Assembly: GCF_002902985.1 (NCBI RefSeq)
Contig: NZ_CP026167.1
Location: 4,278,001 to 4,342,000, forward strand
DNA: 64,000 bases
DNA from: Leclercia sp. LSNIH1
GTDB taxonomy: Bacteria > Pseudomonadota > Gammaproteobacteria > Enterobacterales > Enterobacteriaceae
Direction of reading: 5' to 3'
Part shown: positions 32,915 through 42,010 of the stretch, in pieces
Numbering within the stretch: the stretch's first letter is position 1
How the letters are laid out: each line of letters starts with the position of its first letter
Made by a program: the position numbers and the translations under genes
The notes under the pieces: model-generated
The model's database searches: none
Told to the model about the DNA's origin: nothing
What the model saw: the letters and a program-made list of their open reading frames with translations, nothing else

Positions 32915-33742
32915 ATGCAACTCGCATCCCGTTTCGCTTTCCGCTCCCCCTCGCTGCGCAGCGATTACCCGCTGTCCGACGACCAGATTCACCGCGTGGC
33001 CCCGTCCATCTTCGCGGATGCCCCGCACGAGAGCCGTTCGCAGCGGTACGCCTATATCCCCACCGCCGCCGTGCTGACCGAGCTTCGCAAAGAAGGCTTC
33101 CAGCCTTTCATGGTGACGCAAACCCGCGTGCGCGACGAAGGCAAGCGCGAGCACACCAAACACATGATTCGCTTGCGCCATGCCAGCCAGATCAACGGCG
33201 CGGAGGCCAACGAAATCGTGCTGCTGAACTCGCACGACGGCACCAGCAGCTATCAGATGCTGGCCGGAATGTTCCGGTTCGTGTGCAGCAATGGCCTTGT
33301 TTGCGGCAACACCGTGGCCGATGTGCGAGTGCCCCATAAAGGCGACGTGGCCGGTCTGGTCATTGAGGGCGCTTACGAAGTCTTGAGCGGTTTCGATCGG
33401 GTGAAGGAATCGCGCGATGCCATGCGCGGCATCACCTTGGACGATGGCGAATCCGAAGTGTTCGCCCGCGCCGCGCTCGCCCTCAAGTACGACGACCCCG
33501 ACAAGCCCGCGCCCATCACGGAATCGCAAATCCTGATGCCGCGCCGCTTCGACGACCGCCGCCCCGACCTGTGGAGCGTGTTCAACCGCACCCAAGAAAA
33601 CCTGACCCAAGGCGGGCTGCGTGGCCGCAGCGCCAACGGGCGCCGACAGCAAACCCGCCCGGTGCAGGGCATCGACCAAAACATCCGACTGAATCGCGCC
33701 CTCTGGCTGCTGGCCGATGGCATGCGCCAGTTGAAAGCCTGA
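32915..33742 (+). CDS. DUF932 domain protein
   Basis: 275 residues from the ATG at 32915. The conserved DUF932 core (QRYAYIPTAAVLTELRKEGFQP, then HMIRLRHASQ..., SSYQMLAGMFRFVCSNGLVCG, and VKESRDAMRGITLDDGE) covers nearly all of it. DUF932 proteins are widespread in conjugative elements; their function is not established, although some are linked with DNA/phage recombination genes. AGGAG is 7 bases upstream. The next gene is parB, 80 bases later. Confidence 0.9.
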   Translation: MQLASRFAFRSPSLRSDYPLSDDQIHRVAPSIFADAPHESRSQRYAYIPTAAVLTELRKEGFQPFMVTQTRVRDEGKREHTKHMIRLRHASQINGAEANEIVLLNSHDGTSSYQMLAGMFRFVCSNGLVCGNTVADVRVPHKGDVAGLVIEGAYEVLSGFDRVKESRDAMRGITLDDGESEVFARAALALKYDDPDKPAPITESQILMPRRFDDRRPDLWSVFNRTQENLTQGGLRGRSANGRRQQTRPVQGIDQNIRLNRALWLLADGMRQLKA

Positions 33743-33822
33743 ATCCCCACGCGGCAGGGGCAGGCAGCAGCCCTTGTCGCTTTCTTCGCTGCTGCATTCC
33801 TGAACCGATAGGAGTTATCACC

Positions 33823-35892
33823 ATGAACGCCGTTACCCAAACCGAAGCCCGCGCCATCAACACCGCCGCCGCTATCCCGCTGGAAGCCGCTGACCCGACC
33901 AAGAACCTGATTCTGGTTCCGCTGTCGCGGCTGGTGTCGCGCCCCACTGGCCGCAACGTGCGCAAGACCCCGCGCATGTCCATTCCCGAACTCGCCGCCA
34001 GCATCCAGCGTGTCGGCCTGCTGCAAAACCTCATCGTGATTGCCGCCGCCGACGGCGAGCATTACGAAGTCGTGGCCGGTGGCCGTCGCCTCGCAGCGTT
34101 GAAGCTGCTGGCGAAGAAGCACCGCATCAGCAAGGAATGGGAGGTGCCTTGCCTGCAGGTGGCCGATGGCACCGCACGCACGGCCAGCCTGACCGAGAAC
34201 GTGCAGCGCGAAGCCATGCACCCCGCCGACCAGTTCGAGGCGTTCGCCGCGCTGGTGGCCGAAGGCCGCAGCATCGAGGATATCGCAGCGGATTTTTCCG
34301 TCACGCCGCTGGTGGTGCAGCGCCGCTTGAAACTCGCCAACGTCTCGCCGCGCCTGCTGGCCGACTATCGCGCCGAGGCCGTGAGCCTTGACCAGTTGAT
34401 GGCCCTTGCCATCACCGACGACCACGCCGCGCAGGAAGCCGCGTTCTACGATGCGCCGACATGGCAGCGCAGCCCGCACAACCTGCGCGACCGTCTGACC
34501 GAACGCGAAATCGACGCCTACCGGCATCCGCTGGTGCGCTTTGTCGGGCTGGACGGCTACGAGCAGGAAGGCGGTGGCATCCGCCGCGACCTGTTCGCGG
34601 AGGGCGACAAAGGCGTGTATCTGACCGATGCCGCACTGCTGGAACGGCTGGCGCAGGACAAGCTGGCAGGTATCGCCGCCAAGGTGCAGGCCGAGGGCTG
34701 GGCGTGGGTGGATGCCACGCCGGGCATGACCCATGCCGATCTGCAAGCCTTCCAGCGTGCGCCAAGGGAACGCCGCAGTCCGAACAAGCGCGACGCGCAG
34801 CGCATCGAGAAGCTGCAAACCAAGCTGCACGAACTGGCCGAAGCCGTGGATGCCGCGCTGGACGACGAAGACGAAGAAAAGGCCGATGCCTTGCAGGAAG
34901 AAGGCGAACGCCTGGGCGAGCAGTTGCAGGCGCTGGAAGAAGGCTTGCTGGACTATGCGGCCAATGTGAAGGCCGCAGCCGGTGCCATCGTCACCATCGA
35001 CCGCGACGGGCAGGCCGCGATTCATCGCGGGCTGCTGCGCGAAGCCGAAGCCAAGGCGCTGCGCACGCTGGAACGACTGCGGCAGGGTTTCGGCAGCGAA
35101 GGCGAAGCCGCAAACGAGGACGAAGGCGAGGACGACGAGCAGCCCAAGACCGCCACCATGTCCGACCGACTGGCGCAGCGGTTGAGCGCGCACCGTACCG
35201 CCGCGCTGCAAATCGAAGTGGCCCGGCATCCGCAAGCCGCGCTGGCCGCCGTGGTGCATGGCATGGTGCAGACCGTCTTGCAGGAAAGCCACTACGGCCA
35301 CGACCTGCCGCTGGGCGTGCGCCTCACGGTGCAAGACCGGCTGGAAGGCATGGCCCCGGACTGGCCGGAATCACCCGCCGCCGTGGCGCTGCGCGAACTG
35401 CAACAGGTGGCAGGCGAAACCTTGCCGGAGGACAGCGCCGAACTGTTCGCCGCGCTGCTGGCGAAATCACAGGATGAACTGGTGCGGCTGCTGGCCGTGT
35501 GCTTAGCTTCCACGGTGGACGTGGTGACGCCTCGCGCCACGCCGCACCAGCCCGGCGCGGAACTGGCGCAGGCCGTGGGGCTGGATATGGCCGCGTGGTG
35601 GCAGCCCACCAATGAGGGTTACTTCCGGCATGTGCCGAAGGCCGCGATTCTGGAAGCCGTTGGCGGGTTCGCGCCCTCGCACGTCACCCGACTGGCGAAG
35701 TTGAAGAAGGGCGACATTGCCAGCGAAGCCGAACGGCTCGCCGCTGGCACCGGCTGGATGCCCGCCATCTTCCGCACCGAAGGCCCGCAGCAGGCCGGGC
35801 AGGACGCGCCGGCGGATGGCGAAGCCGAAGCACAGGAAGAAGCGGCCGCCGTGGCGGATGTCCAGCCGCAGGCCGAGGCTTTGGCCGCGTGA
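33823..35892 (+). CDS. parB: ParB/RepB/Spo0J-family partition protein (large)
   Basis: 689 residues, much longer than typical ParB (about 300). N-terminal ParB nuclease-like domain with the C-box and G-R-R motif (IQRVGLLQNLIVI..., VVAGGRRLAALKLL), TASLTENVQREAMHPADQ, then a helix-turn-helix (IEDIAADFSVTPLVVQRRLKLANVS). The long C-terminal part is acidic and low-complexity with an internal coiled coil, ending in an Ala/Glu tail. Probably centromere-binding or stabilisation. It is unusual that parB lies far from parA (41112); this split arrangement is typical of Tn4371-type ICEs. AGGAG at 33810-33814. Confidence 0.9.
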   Translation: MNAVTQTEARAINTAAAIPLEAADPTKNLILVPLSRLVSRPTGRNVRKTPRMSIPELAASIQRVGLLQNLIVIAAADGEHYEVVAGGRRLAALKLLAKKHRISKEWEVPCLQVADGTARTASLTENVQREAMHPADQFEAFAALVAEGRSIEDIAADFSVTPLVVQRRLKLANVSPRLLADYRAEAVSLDQLMALAITDDHAAQEAAFYDAPTWQRSPHNLRDRLTEREIDAYRHPLVRFVGLDGYEQEGGGIRRDLFAEGDKGVYLTDAALLERLAQDKLAGIAAKVQAEGWAWVDATPGMTHADLQAFQRAPRERRSPNKRDAQRIEKLQTKLHELAEAVDAALDDEDEEKADALQEEGERLGEQLQALEEGLLDYAANVKAAAGAIVTIDRDGQAAIHRGLLREAEAKALRTLERLRQGFGSEGEAANEDEGEDDEQPKTATMSDRLAQRLSAHRTAALQIEVARHPQAALAAVVHGMVQTVLQESHYGHDLPLGVRLTVQDRLEGMAPDWPESPAAVALRELQQVAGETLPEDSAELFAALLAKSQDELVRLLAVCLASTVDVVTPRATPHQPGAELAQAVGLDMAAWWQPTNEGYFRHVPKAAILEAVGGFAPSHVTRLAKLKKGDIASEAERLAAGTGWMPAIFRTEGPQQAGQDAPADGEAEAQEEAAAVADVQPQAEALAA

Positions 35893-35953
35893 CTTCGCAC
35901 CGTAGATAGCGCCCCGGTTCCGGCCGGGGCGCTTCATATTGAGGATGCCTGCC

Positions 35954-36163
35954 ATGACCCACCAACCCGCAAACCGCCCCCGTATGGCTGCGACCTATGC
36001 CTCCGGCACGGTGCGCGCCCGCCGCTGGCACGGCGACGGCGACGTGCGCGGCTACCGTCCGCCGCGTGGCTGGACGGCCCGCGCCGACCTGACCGATCTG
36101 CATCCCCTCACGGGCCGCGCCTTGCCGCGCGCCGTGTGGTGGATCATCGAAACCAAGAAATAA
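35954..36163 (+). CDS. Hypothetical protein
   Basis: 69 residues from the ATG at 35954 with GAGG about ten bases ahead. Arg/Trp-rich and basic (ATYASGTVRARRWHGDGDVRGY). No recognised family, but the same position beyond parB is occupied by small basic proteins in related ICEs (recollection, low confidence). Its function is unknown. Confidence 0.5.
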   Translation: MTHQPANRPRMAATYASGTVRARRWHGDGDVRGYRPPRGWTARADLTDLHPLTGRALPRAVWWIIETKK

Positions 36164-36933
36164 CGAGCCGCACTGGCCCCAAGCCGTGCCGCCTTGGGGC
36201 CGGTGGTCGAAAACTCCGGGCGCGGCGGTGGCCGCGCCCGGTTTCACTGCTAAAAAAAAGCCCCATCGCCGCCTTCGGTCGGCGGCGATGGGGCCACGCA
36301 CAAGGGCGCTCGTGCGCGAAATCCACGAAGCCAGCAAGTGTGGCGGCGCATCGCGCCGCCAACGATTCGACCGAGCCCCGCCGCAATGGGCGGGGCTGGT
36401 GTGGCTACGCCCCGGCTTGCTGCGGCAGGTTGCACGAAAGCGTGCCGTCCCCGACGCTGGCGGTTCGTTGTCTGTACGTCACGAAAGACGGTTCACCGAC
36501 ACGCCGCCCAGCCTCGCTTCTATGGAGCTTCCACACCACGCCTCAGTATGTGGCCGTGAGCTGCGGCAGGGGCGCTCTGGCCTTGTCGTCGGGGCATTGA
36601 CCTGGCCCGCGTCAGGGCGCAAGCCGGTGCAGCCGTCACGCGGGGATGCCGAGTTGGCCACGTCTCCATTCGGGAGCGGGCGGCCTGTGCGTCCTTGTCT
36701 TGTTGTGAATCCTGGCGGTGGCGCGGCTGCGCCTTGGGCTTCATGGCCGCAACCTTGCAGCGAAAACAATTTCCCCTGCGCTGCGCGCATTCCTCGCGGG
36801 ACAAATTCTTTTCGCTTCCAGGTTCTCCACGTTGTTGCGACCGCTGCGCGGTGCGACCAGCCCATCCCCCGCCGGCCGGATCACAACAAGGACGCACTGG
36901 CGCGACCTTGTTCAACCCGAAAGGAGAAACATC
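36164..36933. other. Long GC-rich intergenic region, no gene supported
   Basis: 770 bases. 36240-36300 contains inverted stretches (GCCGCCTTCGGTCGGCGGC at 36272-36290 is a strong hairpin). Many frames are open on both strands from GC bias. AAGGAG at 36921 starts the next gene. Confidence 0.5.
36272..36290. terminator. GC hairpin downstream of the parB unit
   Basis: GCCGCC-TTCGGTC-GGCGGC, a strong stem in the middle of the spacer, plausibly a terminator after parB and the small gene. Followed by GATGGGGCC rather than Ts. Confidence 0.4.
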
Positions 36934-37248
36934 ATGGCTAACATCGGCACCTTCACCGCAGAGAAAGACGGCTTCACCGGCACGCTTCGCACCCTGACGC
37001 TCAACGTCAAGGTCAAGCTGGTTCCCAACGACAAGGGCGACACCGAGAACGCCCCCGACTTCCACCTGCAAGCGGCTGGCCACGAAGTCGGCGCAGCGTG
37101 GAAGAAGACCAGCGAGGCCGGGCGGGAATACCTGTCCGTATCCATCGACGACCCTTCGTTCCCGGCGACGGTCTATGCCCGCCTGATCGAGAACGAGGAC
37201 GGCACGCACGACCTGATCTGGTCGCGCAACAAGCCGAAGGCGGCCTGA
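36934..37248 (+). CDS. DUF736 domain protein
   Basis: 104 residues covering the whole DUF736 domain ([23 protein letters not shown], then [25 protein letters not shown]). It is a small beta-strand fold. Function unknown; widespread in ICEs and plasmids of Proteobacteria. AAGGAG at 36921-36926 gives the start. Confidence 0.93.
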   Translation: MANIGTFTAEKDGFTGTLRTLTLNVKVKLVPNDKGDTENAPDFHLQAAGHEVGAAWKKTSEAGREYLSVSIDDPSFPATVYARLIENEDGTHDLIWSRNKPKAA

Positions 37249-37560
37249 CAGCCGCTTACCGCGTCCCGCCCACTGCGGCGGGGCGCGATGCTGCTGATCG
37301 CAGCACCGCACGCGCAGGATTTCTGCTGCTGCCGCGTGCTGGATACGCCCGTCACCGCGGGCCTGCATGCGTGCCTTGTGGCTCGCAATCCGTGTCAACG
37401 AGCGGTGTGTGGCGTGTCGGCGCTGTAAGCGCCGCCGGGCTTTCGGGCTTCGCCCCGTGCCGGCAAGCCGTCACGGCCATCCGGCTTCAATCCCTCACGC
37501 CTTCGCGCCTGCGGCGCTGCGCGCTCCGCTTGCTGCAATTCAGTACCACACGCCAACGCG
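37249..37560. other. Intergenic region with third copy of the spacer module
   Basis: 312 bases. 37480-37535 resembles the modules at 29231 and 32513 (shared GGCTT...CTCACGCCTTCGCGCCTGCG...CGCTCCGCTTGC). No gene. Confidence 0.45.
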
Positions 37561-37854
37561 CTACGGCGTGTCGGGCTCTTCCAATATCGCCCTGAGTTCC
37601 TGGCGCACCTGTGCCAGCAATTCATCAGCTTCGCGGGTGCTGTCACCGGCATAAGCCAATGTGAGCAGCGTGAGCGGATGCACTTCCATGACCTCGCACA
37701 GATCGGCCAGCTTCTGGATGGTTGGGCTTTTCAGGTCGCGCTCCAGCGTGCTCATGTAGGTGCGACTGGACACGTTGGAGAACGCTTCCTGGCTCAAACC
37801 ACGCGCCTTCCTTACCGTCCGAATCGCCGCTGCCAATGAGTTCTTCGCTGCCAC
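37561..37854 (-). CDS. XRE-family transcriptional regulator
   Basis: 97 residues with a helix-turn-helix at residues about 9-62 (LAAAIRTVRKARGLSQEAFSNV...STLERDLKSPTIQKLADLCEV) and a short charged tail. It is typical of plasmid/ICE repressors that control a divergent promoter; a promoter-like stretch lies at 37895-37925 (CTATAGTGTTC). It may control the rightward DUF2958-to-repA genes. Confidence 0.88.
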   Translation of the reverse strand: MAAKNSLAAAIRTVRKARGLSQEAFSNVSSRTYMSTLERDLKSPTIQKLADLCEVMEVHPLTLLTLAYAGDSTREADELLAQVRQELRAILEEPDTP

Positions 37855-38141
37855 CTATGGTTTCCCCAAAAAACCAAGATGACAGCCCATTGCGCCCTAT
37901 AGGACTACAATCTATAGTGTTCATTTGGTGGTGATGTTTTCCTTTTCCGTGCTTTTACGGAGATCCGCATCTGCGGATTTCCTCAGACCCAGGGAACCGC
38001 GTCCGTGTCTTTCCTGACTTCCACCAATACGCCTTCGTGCCTCTCCGCTTTTGCGGCTTCGTGCGCTTGCGCATACGTGCATCCGTCCGCAGGCACAGAT
38101 GCGCCTCGGCGATTGCGTGTGTTCGTGGAAGGGGCGCGGCC

Positions 38142-38489
38142 TTGACCACGCTTGTCACCGAGGAAGACCGGGTGCACCTACTGGCCCACGGCCTCACCCG
38201 CGCCGCAGGCCAGGAATGTGACCCGCTGCCCGTGGTGCGCCTGTTCACACCGGACGCACATGCGACCTGGCTATTGGCCGCGCTCGATCCGACCGATGGC
38301 GATACGGCCTACGGCCTGATCGACCTCGGGATCGGGATGCCTGCCCTGGCGACGGTGAAGCTGTCCGATCTGGCGTCCATCGTCGGGCCGCTCAAGCAGC
38401 CCGTGATACGAGATCGGTACTTCCAGCCGACGCGGCCGCTGTCGGAATACGTTCGACTGGCTCAGGAAAACGGTTCGATCACCGATTGA
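38142..38489 (+). CDS. DUF2958 domain protein
   Basis: 115 residues from a TTG at 38142 with AAGGGG ahead; DUF2958 begins at its N terminus (LVTEEDRVHLLAHGL, then PVVRLFTPDAHATWLLAALDP, YGLIDLGIGMPALATVKLSDL, PVIRDRYFQPTRPLSEY). The family is small, unknown in function, and common on conjugative elements. Co-oriented with the next genes but separated by 340 bases. Confidence 0.85.
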   Translation: MTTLVTEEDRVHLLAHGLTRAAGQECDPLPVVRLFTPDAHATWLLAALDPTDGDTAYGLIDLGIGMPALATVKLSDLASIVGPLKQPVIRDRYFQPTRPLSEYVRLAQENGSITD

Positions 38490-38831
38490 CGCATTCCAGC
38501 GCGACCAGGCAAAAAGTATCGCATTGTGACTATTTCGGTCTTAGCCAAGACCTGGCAAGTCTTGATCCGCATGCTTGCACCAGGGTGGTGCGCTCCTGAC
38601 CAAAACAGTCATGATGCCAGGCGCGAGATTCGGCACGGTGTTCAATGCTGCACCCCATTTCCGGGCGGTGCAGTCGTCGCATTTAGACGATTTCGGCAAT
38701 GCACTGGAGCGAATCTGTCTTGACACCAGCAGTTAAAGCGTAACCCGAGTTTGATGACCACTTGATGGCGATTCGATAGCTCCCGCACAGCGGAATTGTG
38801 GCGACGTTCCCAGAAACAGGGAGGTTTCGCC
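38490..38831. other. Intergenic region
   Basis: 342 bases. AAGACCTGGCAAGTCTT near 38548-38564 is an imperfect palindrome. No gene is supported; the frames are broken. A promoter for the DUF2285 gene is likely but not identified. Confidence 0.4.
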
Positions 38832-39602
38832 ATGACTGACCGCAGCAGCCAACACTGGTATCCCACGGCCGCGTATCTCTACACGCTGCACCTCGATGGC
38901 CCAGCGCTGGCTTGGGAGTATTTGCGCAGGAATGCAAGCTACCGGCGCGACTGGCTACGCCGGCGTCGCAAGCCAGATGCGGCGCAGGCCTGGGGCCTGC
39001 GCCTGCTGGAAGATCCCGGCCTGGATGCGCGCGATGCACATCCTGCTTGGTTCCCCGATCACGACGGCGTGGTGCAGCTATACCCCGACGCCGACCCACC
39101 ACCCGATGCGCATACCTTCGAGTTCTGGCGCATTCCTGGGCGCAAGCAACTGACCCACGACGGCAAGCGCCTGGTGCTTGTATCGCATTGGCCAGGCTGC
39201 TGCGTTCGGCTCGCACTCGCACCCGACCTAGAAGATGGCTCGGCCTATCTCTACGCCACACGCGCCTGCGCCACGCCCTGTGCGCGCTACCGCACGCTCG
39301 CTGCGAAGCTGGATGCGCTATCTGCCGCAACCGTGGCCGCGCCTGTGGCAACAGCCCGCTCTCGCCCCACGCCCGCCGCGCTGCTGGAACTGCATACCTT
39401 GCAAGCGCTCGACGCGACCCTCGCGGGAGCCTCTTTGCGCGAAGTGGCCGAAGGTCTGTTCGGCGCGGATGCCGTCGCGGCCGACTGGCACAAAGACAGT
39501 GCATTGCGTGCCCGCGTGCGGCGGCTGGTACGCCGCGGCGATGAGCTGATGCACGGCGGCTACCGCCGACTAGCGCAGCTTCCAATGTTCCCGTCGCATT
39601 AG
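38832..39602 (+). CDS. DUF2285 domain protein (transcriptional regulator type)
   Basis: 256 residues. An N-terminal DUF6499-like part (WYPTAAYLYTLHLDGPALAWEYLRRN) and a C-terminal DUF2285 domain (LLELHTLQALDATLAGASLREVAEGLFGADAVAADWHKDSALRARVRRLVRRG), which is a helix-turn-helix-like module. Common in ICE regulatory modules upstream of repA. GGGAGG at 38819-38824 sets the start. Confidence 0.88.
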   Translation: MTDRSSQHWYPTAAYLYTLHLDGPALAWEYLRRNASYRRDWLRRRRKPDAAQAWGLRLLEDPGLDARDAHPAWFPDHDGVVQLYPDADPPPDAHTFEFWRIPGRKQLTHDGKRLVLVSHWPGCCVRLALAPDLEDGSAYLYATRACATPCARYRTLAAKLDALSAATVAAPVATARSRPTPAALLELHTLQALDATLAGASLREVAEGLFGADAVAADWHKDSALRARVRRLVRRGDELMHGGYRRLAQLPMFPSH

Positions 39603-39713
39603 GGGGGACGTTTCTCGACCCGTGCGAATCGTCCCTTAGCAAGAAGCCTTGCTTTCTTGAGAGTGCCTCTATCCGGCCGCGTGGTGTGGCCGGGCTTGAT
39701 GGAGGTACATCCC

Positions 39714-39998
39714 ATGCGACCTGCTCCCTCGCGGCCTGCCGCCGCTGCCGTCACTGCGACCTCGCAGCCTCAACGCTACCTGACAAACGACGAAGCCGCC
39801 GACTACCTGCGGCTGTCGCCGCGCACGCTGGAGAAGCAGCGGGTGATCGGCGGCGGCCCCAAGTTCCGCAAGTTCGGCCGCCGCGTCATGTACGCGGTGT
39901 CCGACCTCGATGCCTGGGCCGACCAGCGCAGCTACGAGGCCACGTCCGATCCCGAATACGCCGAGCGCCACGCGGGCGACTACCGTGATGGCCGCTGA
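39714..39998 (+). CDS. AlpA-like helix-turn-helix protein (excisionase/regulator)
   Basis: 94 residues. A winged helix-turn-helix (QRYLTNDEAADYLRLSPRTLEKQRVIGGG...RVMYAVSDLDAWADQR), the MerR/excisionase-type fold seen in HTH_17 family proteins. GGAGG sits 8 bases upstream. It probably regulates repA, which starts 26 bases later, or helps excision. Confidence 0.88.
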   Translation: MRPAPSRPAAAAVTATSQPQRYLTNDEAADYLRLSPRTLEKQRVIGGGPKFRKFGRRVMYAVSDLDAWADQRSYEATSDPEYAERHAGDYRDGR

Positions 39999-40024
39999 TC
40001 GTCGGCGCGTGGGTGGCCTTCGCC

Positions 40025-40870
40025 ATGTCCAGCCCGCCAGGGCAAGCCTTGCCGCAGCGCGAACAGCTCGATCTGTTCCGAGCGCTGCCGGGCGACATGG
40101 CGCCACGCGATTCCCAGGACTTGATGGCCTTTCCGTTCTTCTCGCTTGCCAAGTCGCGGCGCACGGCGCCGATCGACTTCCGCAGCGGGAACGTCACCAT
40201 TCGCGTGGAAGGCACGCAGGAGCACGGCATCGCAACGATATGGGATGCCGACGTGCTGATATGGGCCGCCTCGCAGATCGTGGAGGCGCGCGACGCGGGC
40301 CTGCGCCCGTCGCGCTGGATACGCGCCACGCCTTACGAGATTTTGCGCTTCATCGGGCGCGGCACGTCCCTCAACGACTACCAGCGCCTGAAGGCCGCCC
40401 TCGACCGGCTGCAATCGACCACGGTGGCCACGTCCATCCGCGAAACCACGGGAAGGCGCTTGCATCGCTTCTCGTGGATCAACGAGTGGAAGGAACTCGC
40501 CGACGCCAGCGGCACCCCGCTGGGCATCGAGCTGATCTTGCCGGACTGGTTCTATGCCGGCGTGCTCGACGCCGCCCTGGTGCTGACCATCGACCCGGCC
40601 TATTTCCGCTTGAAAGGCGGTATCGAACGCTGGCTGTACCGCCTGGTGCGCAAGCATGGCGGGCGGCAGGAGCACGGCTGGCAATTCGACTTCCGACACC
40701 TGTACCGCAAATCCGGCAGCGCGGCCCGCTTCTCGGACTTCGCCTACGACGTGCGCGCCCTGGTGGCGCGGCAGTCGTTGCCCGGCTACGTCCTCGGCAT
40801 CGAGCGGATGCCGGACGACAACACCGAGCTGCTGACCTTCCGGCCCGTGCCGCACGCGGCACGGGGATAA
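40025..40870 (+). CDS. repA: RepA-type replication initiator of the ICE
   Basis: 281 residues from the ATG at 40025 (GTG at 40013 possible). Typical RepA domain (MAFPFFSLAKSRRTAPIDF, WDADVLIWAASQIVEARD, RFIGRGTSLNDYQRLKAALDRLQSTTVATSI..., RLKGGIERWLYRLVRKHGG). RepA proteins bind iterons to start theta replication; an ICE copy allows autonomous replication of the excised circle. Immediately downstream are three 18-bp repeats. Start lies 26 bases after the HTH gene. Confidence 0.93.
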   Translation: MSSPPGQALPQREQLDLFRALPGDMAPRDSQDLMAFPFFSLAKSRRTAPIDFRSGNVTIRVEGTQEHGIATIWDADVLIWAASQIVEARDAGLRPSRWIRATPYEILRFIGRGTSLNDYQRLKAALDRLQSTTVATSIRETTGRRLHRFSWINEWKELADASGTPLGIELILPDWFYAGVLDAALVLTIDPAYFRLKGGIERWLYRLVRKHGGRQEHGWQFDFRHLYRKSGSAARFSDFAYDVRALVARQSLPGYVLGIERMPDDNTELLTFRPVPHAARG

Positions 40871-40894
40871 CTGCGGGAGAACCTGTGGACGGCC

Positions 40895-40959
40895 TCGTGC
40901 TATCAGGAGTACCGGGTATCGTGCTATCAGGAGTACGACCCTCGTGCTATCAGGAGTAC
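40895..40959. repeat. Three 18-bp direct repeats (probable RepA iterons)
   Basis: TCGTGCTATCAGGAGTAC occurs at 40895-40912, 40919-40936 and 40942-40959 (period 24 and 23 bases). They lie between repA and parA, a usual position of an ICE/plasmid oriV in this family. Confidence 0.9.
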
Positions 40960-41111
40960 GAAAACGCCGGAAAGCCAACAACGGCGCGGGTTTGCGTTCC
41001 CTCTAACTTACCTAACAAGAAATACATAACTTTTAGTAGAAGCGCGCCGTTTCGGTGGACAACCACGAAATGGCACGCCCAGGCCGGCTTTCCAGCTCGG
41101 AGGGCCGCGCC

Positions 41112-41750
41112 ATGATCTTCGCGTTTCTCAACCAGAAAGGCGGCGTCGGCAAGACCACGCTCGCCACGCACATCGCCGGCGAACTGGCGATGCGCGGCCT
41201 GCATGTCATCCTGCTGGATGCCGACCCGCAGGGGTCATCGCTCGACTGGACGCAGCGGCGTAGCCAGCAGGGCCTGCCCCGTCTGTTCAGCGCCGTGGGC
41301 CTTGCCCGCGAAACGCTGCATCAGGAAGCGCCAGAACTCGCCAGGCGGGCCGATCACATCATCATCGACGGCCCGCCGCGCATCGCCGCCCTCGCGCGCT
41401 CCGCGCTGCTGGCGGCCGAGCGCGTGCTGATCCCCGTGCAGCCCAGCCCCTACGACGTATGGGCTTCTGCCGAGATGGTCGCACTGATCCGCGAAGCACA
41501 GGTGTTCCGGCCAGCGCTACGCGCGGCCTTCGTCATCAACCGGCGCGTCAGCACCACCATCATCGGCAGGGAGGCACGGCAATCGCTGGCCGAACAGCCG
41601 CTGCCCGCGCTGCGCTCGGAGATCCACCAGCGCATCGTCTTTGCCGACAGCGTAGCCGCTGGCCGGCTCGCCCGCGAAACCGCGCCCGACAGCGCCGCTG
41701 CCCGCGAGATCGCCGCGCTCACCGACGAACTGCTGCGGTGGCCGACATGA
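41112..41750 (+). CDS. parA: ParA-family partition ATPase
   Basis: 212 residues, with deviant Walker A KGGVGKT (FLNQKGGVGKTTLATHIAG) and Walker B-like ILLDADPQGSSLDW. ParA binds DNA with ATP and moves partition complexes; in ICEs it stabilises the excised or replicating form. It lacks an extended N-terminal HTH. It starts after the iterons and overlaps the next gene by ATGA. The partner parB is at 33823. Confidence 0.94.
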   Translation: MIFAFLNQKGGVGKTTLATHIAGELAMRGLHVILLDADPQGSSLDWTQRRSQQGLPRLFSAVGLARETLHQEAPELARRADHIIIDGPPRIAALARSALLAAERVLIPVQPSPYDVWASAEMVALIREAQVFRPALRAAFVINRRVSTTIIGREARQSLAEQPLPALRSEIHQRIVFADSVAAGRLARETAPDSAAAREIAALTDELLRWPT

Positions 41751-42010
41751 CTGGAAAGCCATCACCACGCAGCAAGCGCGTCGGCATCGGTGTACGTCCC
41801 CCAGCGAATCCGCACGCCGAAGCGTGGATTCGCCAGGGCGACGCAGATGCCTTGCAGAAAGGCGACCTCTACACCGCTCGACTGACGCTTGACATCACGC
41901 CCGCCATGCGGGCGCGCATCAAGGTGTCGGCCTTCACGCGAGGCGTGACCGTAGCCGAACTGCTGCGCAGCCTGCTGGAGCGGGAGTTTCCCCCGGAGGG
42001 CACGCCGTGA
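41747..42010 (+). CDS. Hypothetical protein (possible partition accessory)
   Basis: 87 residues, with a helical RHH-like end (DITPAMRARIKVSAFTRGVTVAELLRSLLEREFP), resembling a ribbon-helix-helix DNA-binding domain. Located in the par operon with ATGA overlaps at both sides. It may be the ParB-like or ParG-like partner for parA. Confidence 0.7.
   Translation: MTGKPSPRSKRVGIGVRPPANPHAEAWIRQGDADALQKGDLYTARLTLDITPAMRARIKVSAFTRGVTVAELLRSLLEREFPPEGTP

Noticed and set aside
33373..35334. 653-codon minus-strand frame opposite parB
   Set aside because: Shadow of parB; composition is Leu/Gln/His-rich without domain signals.
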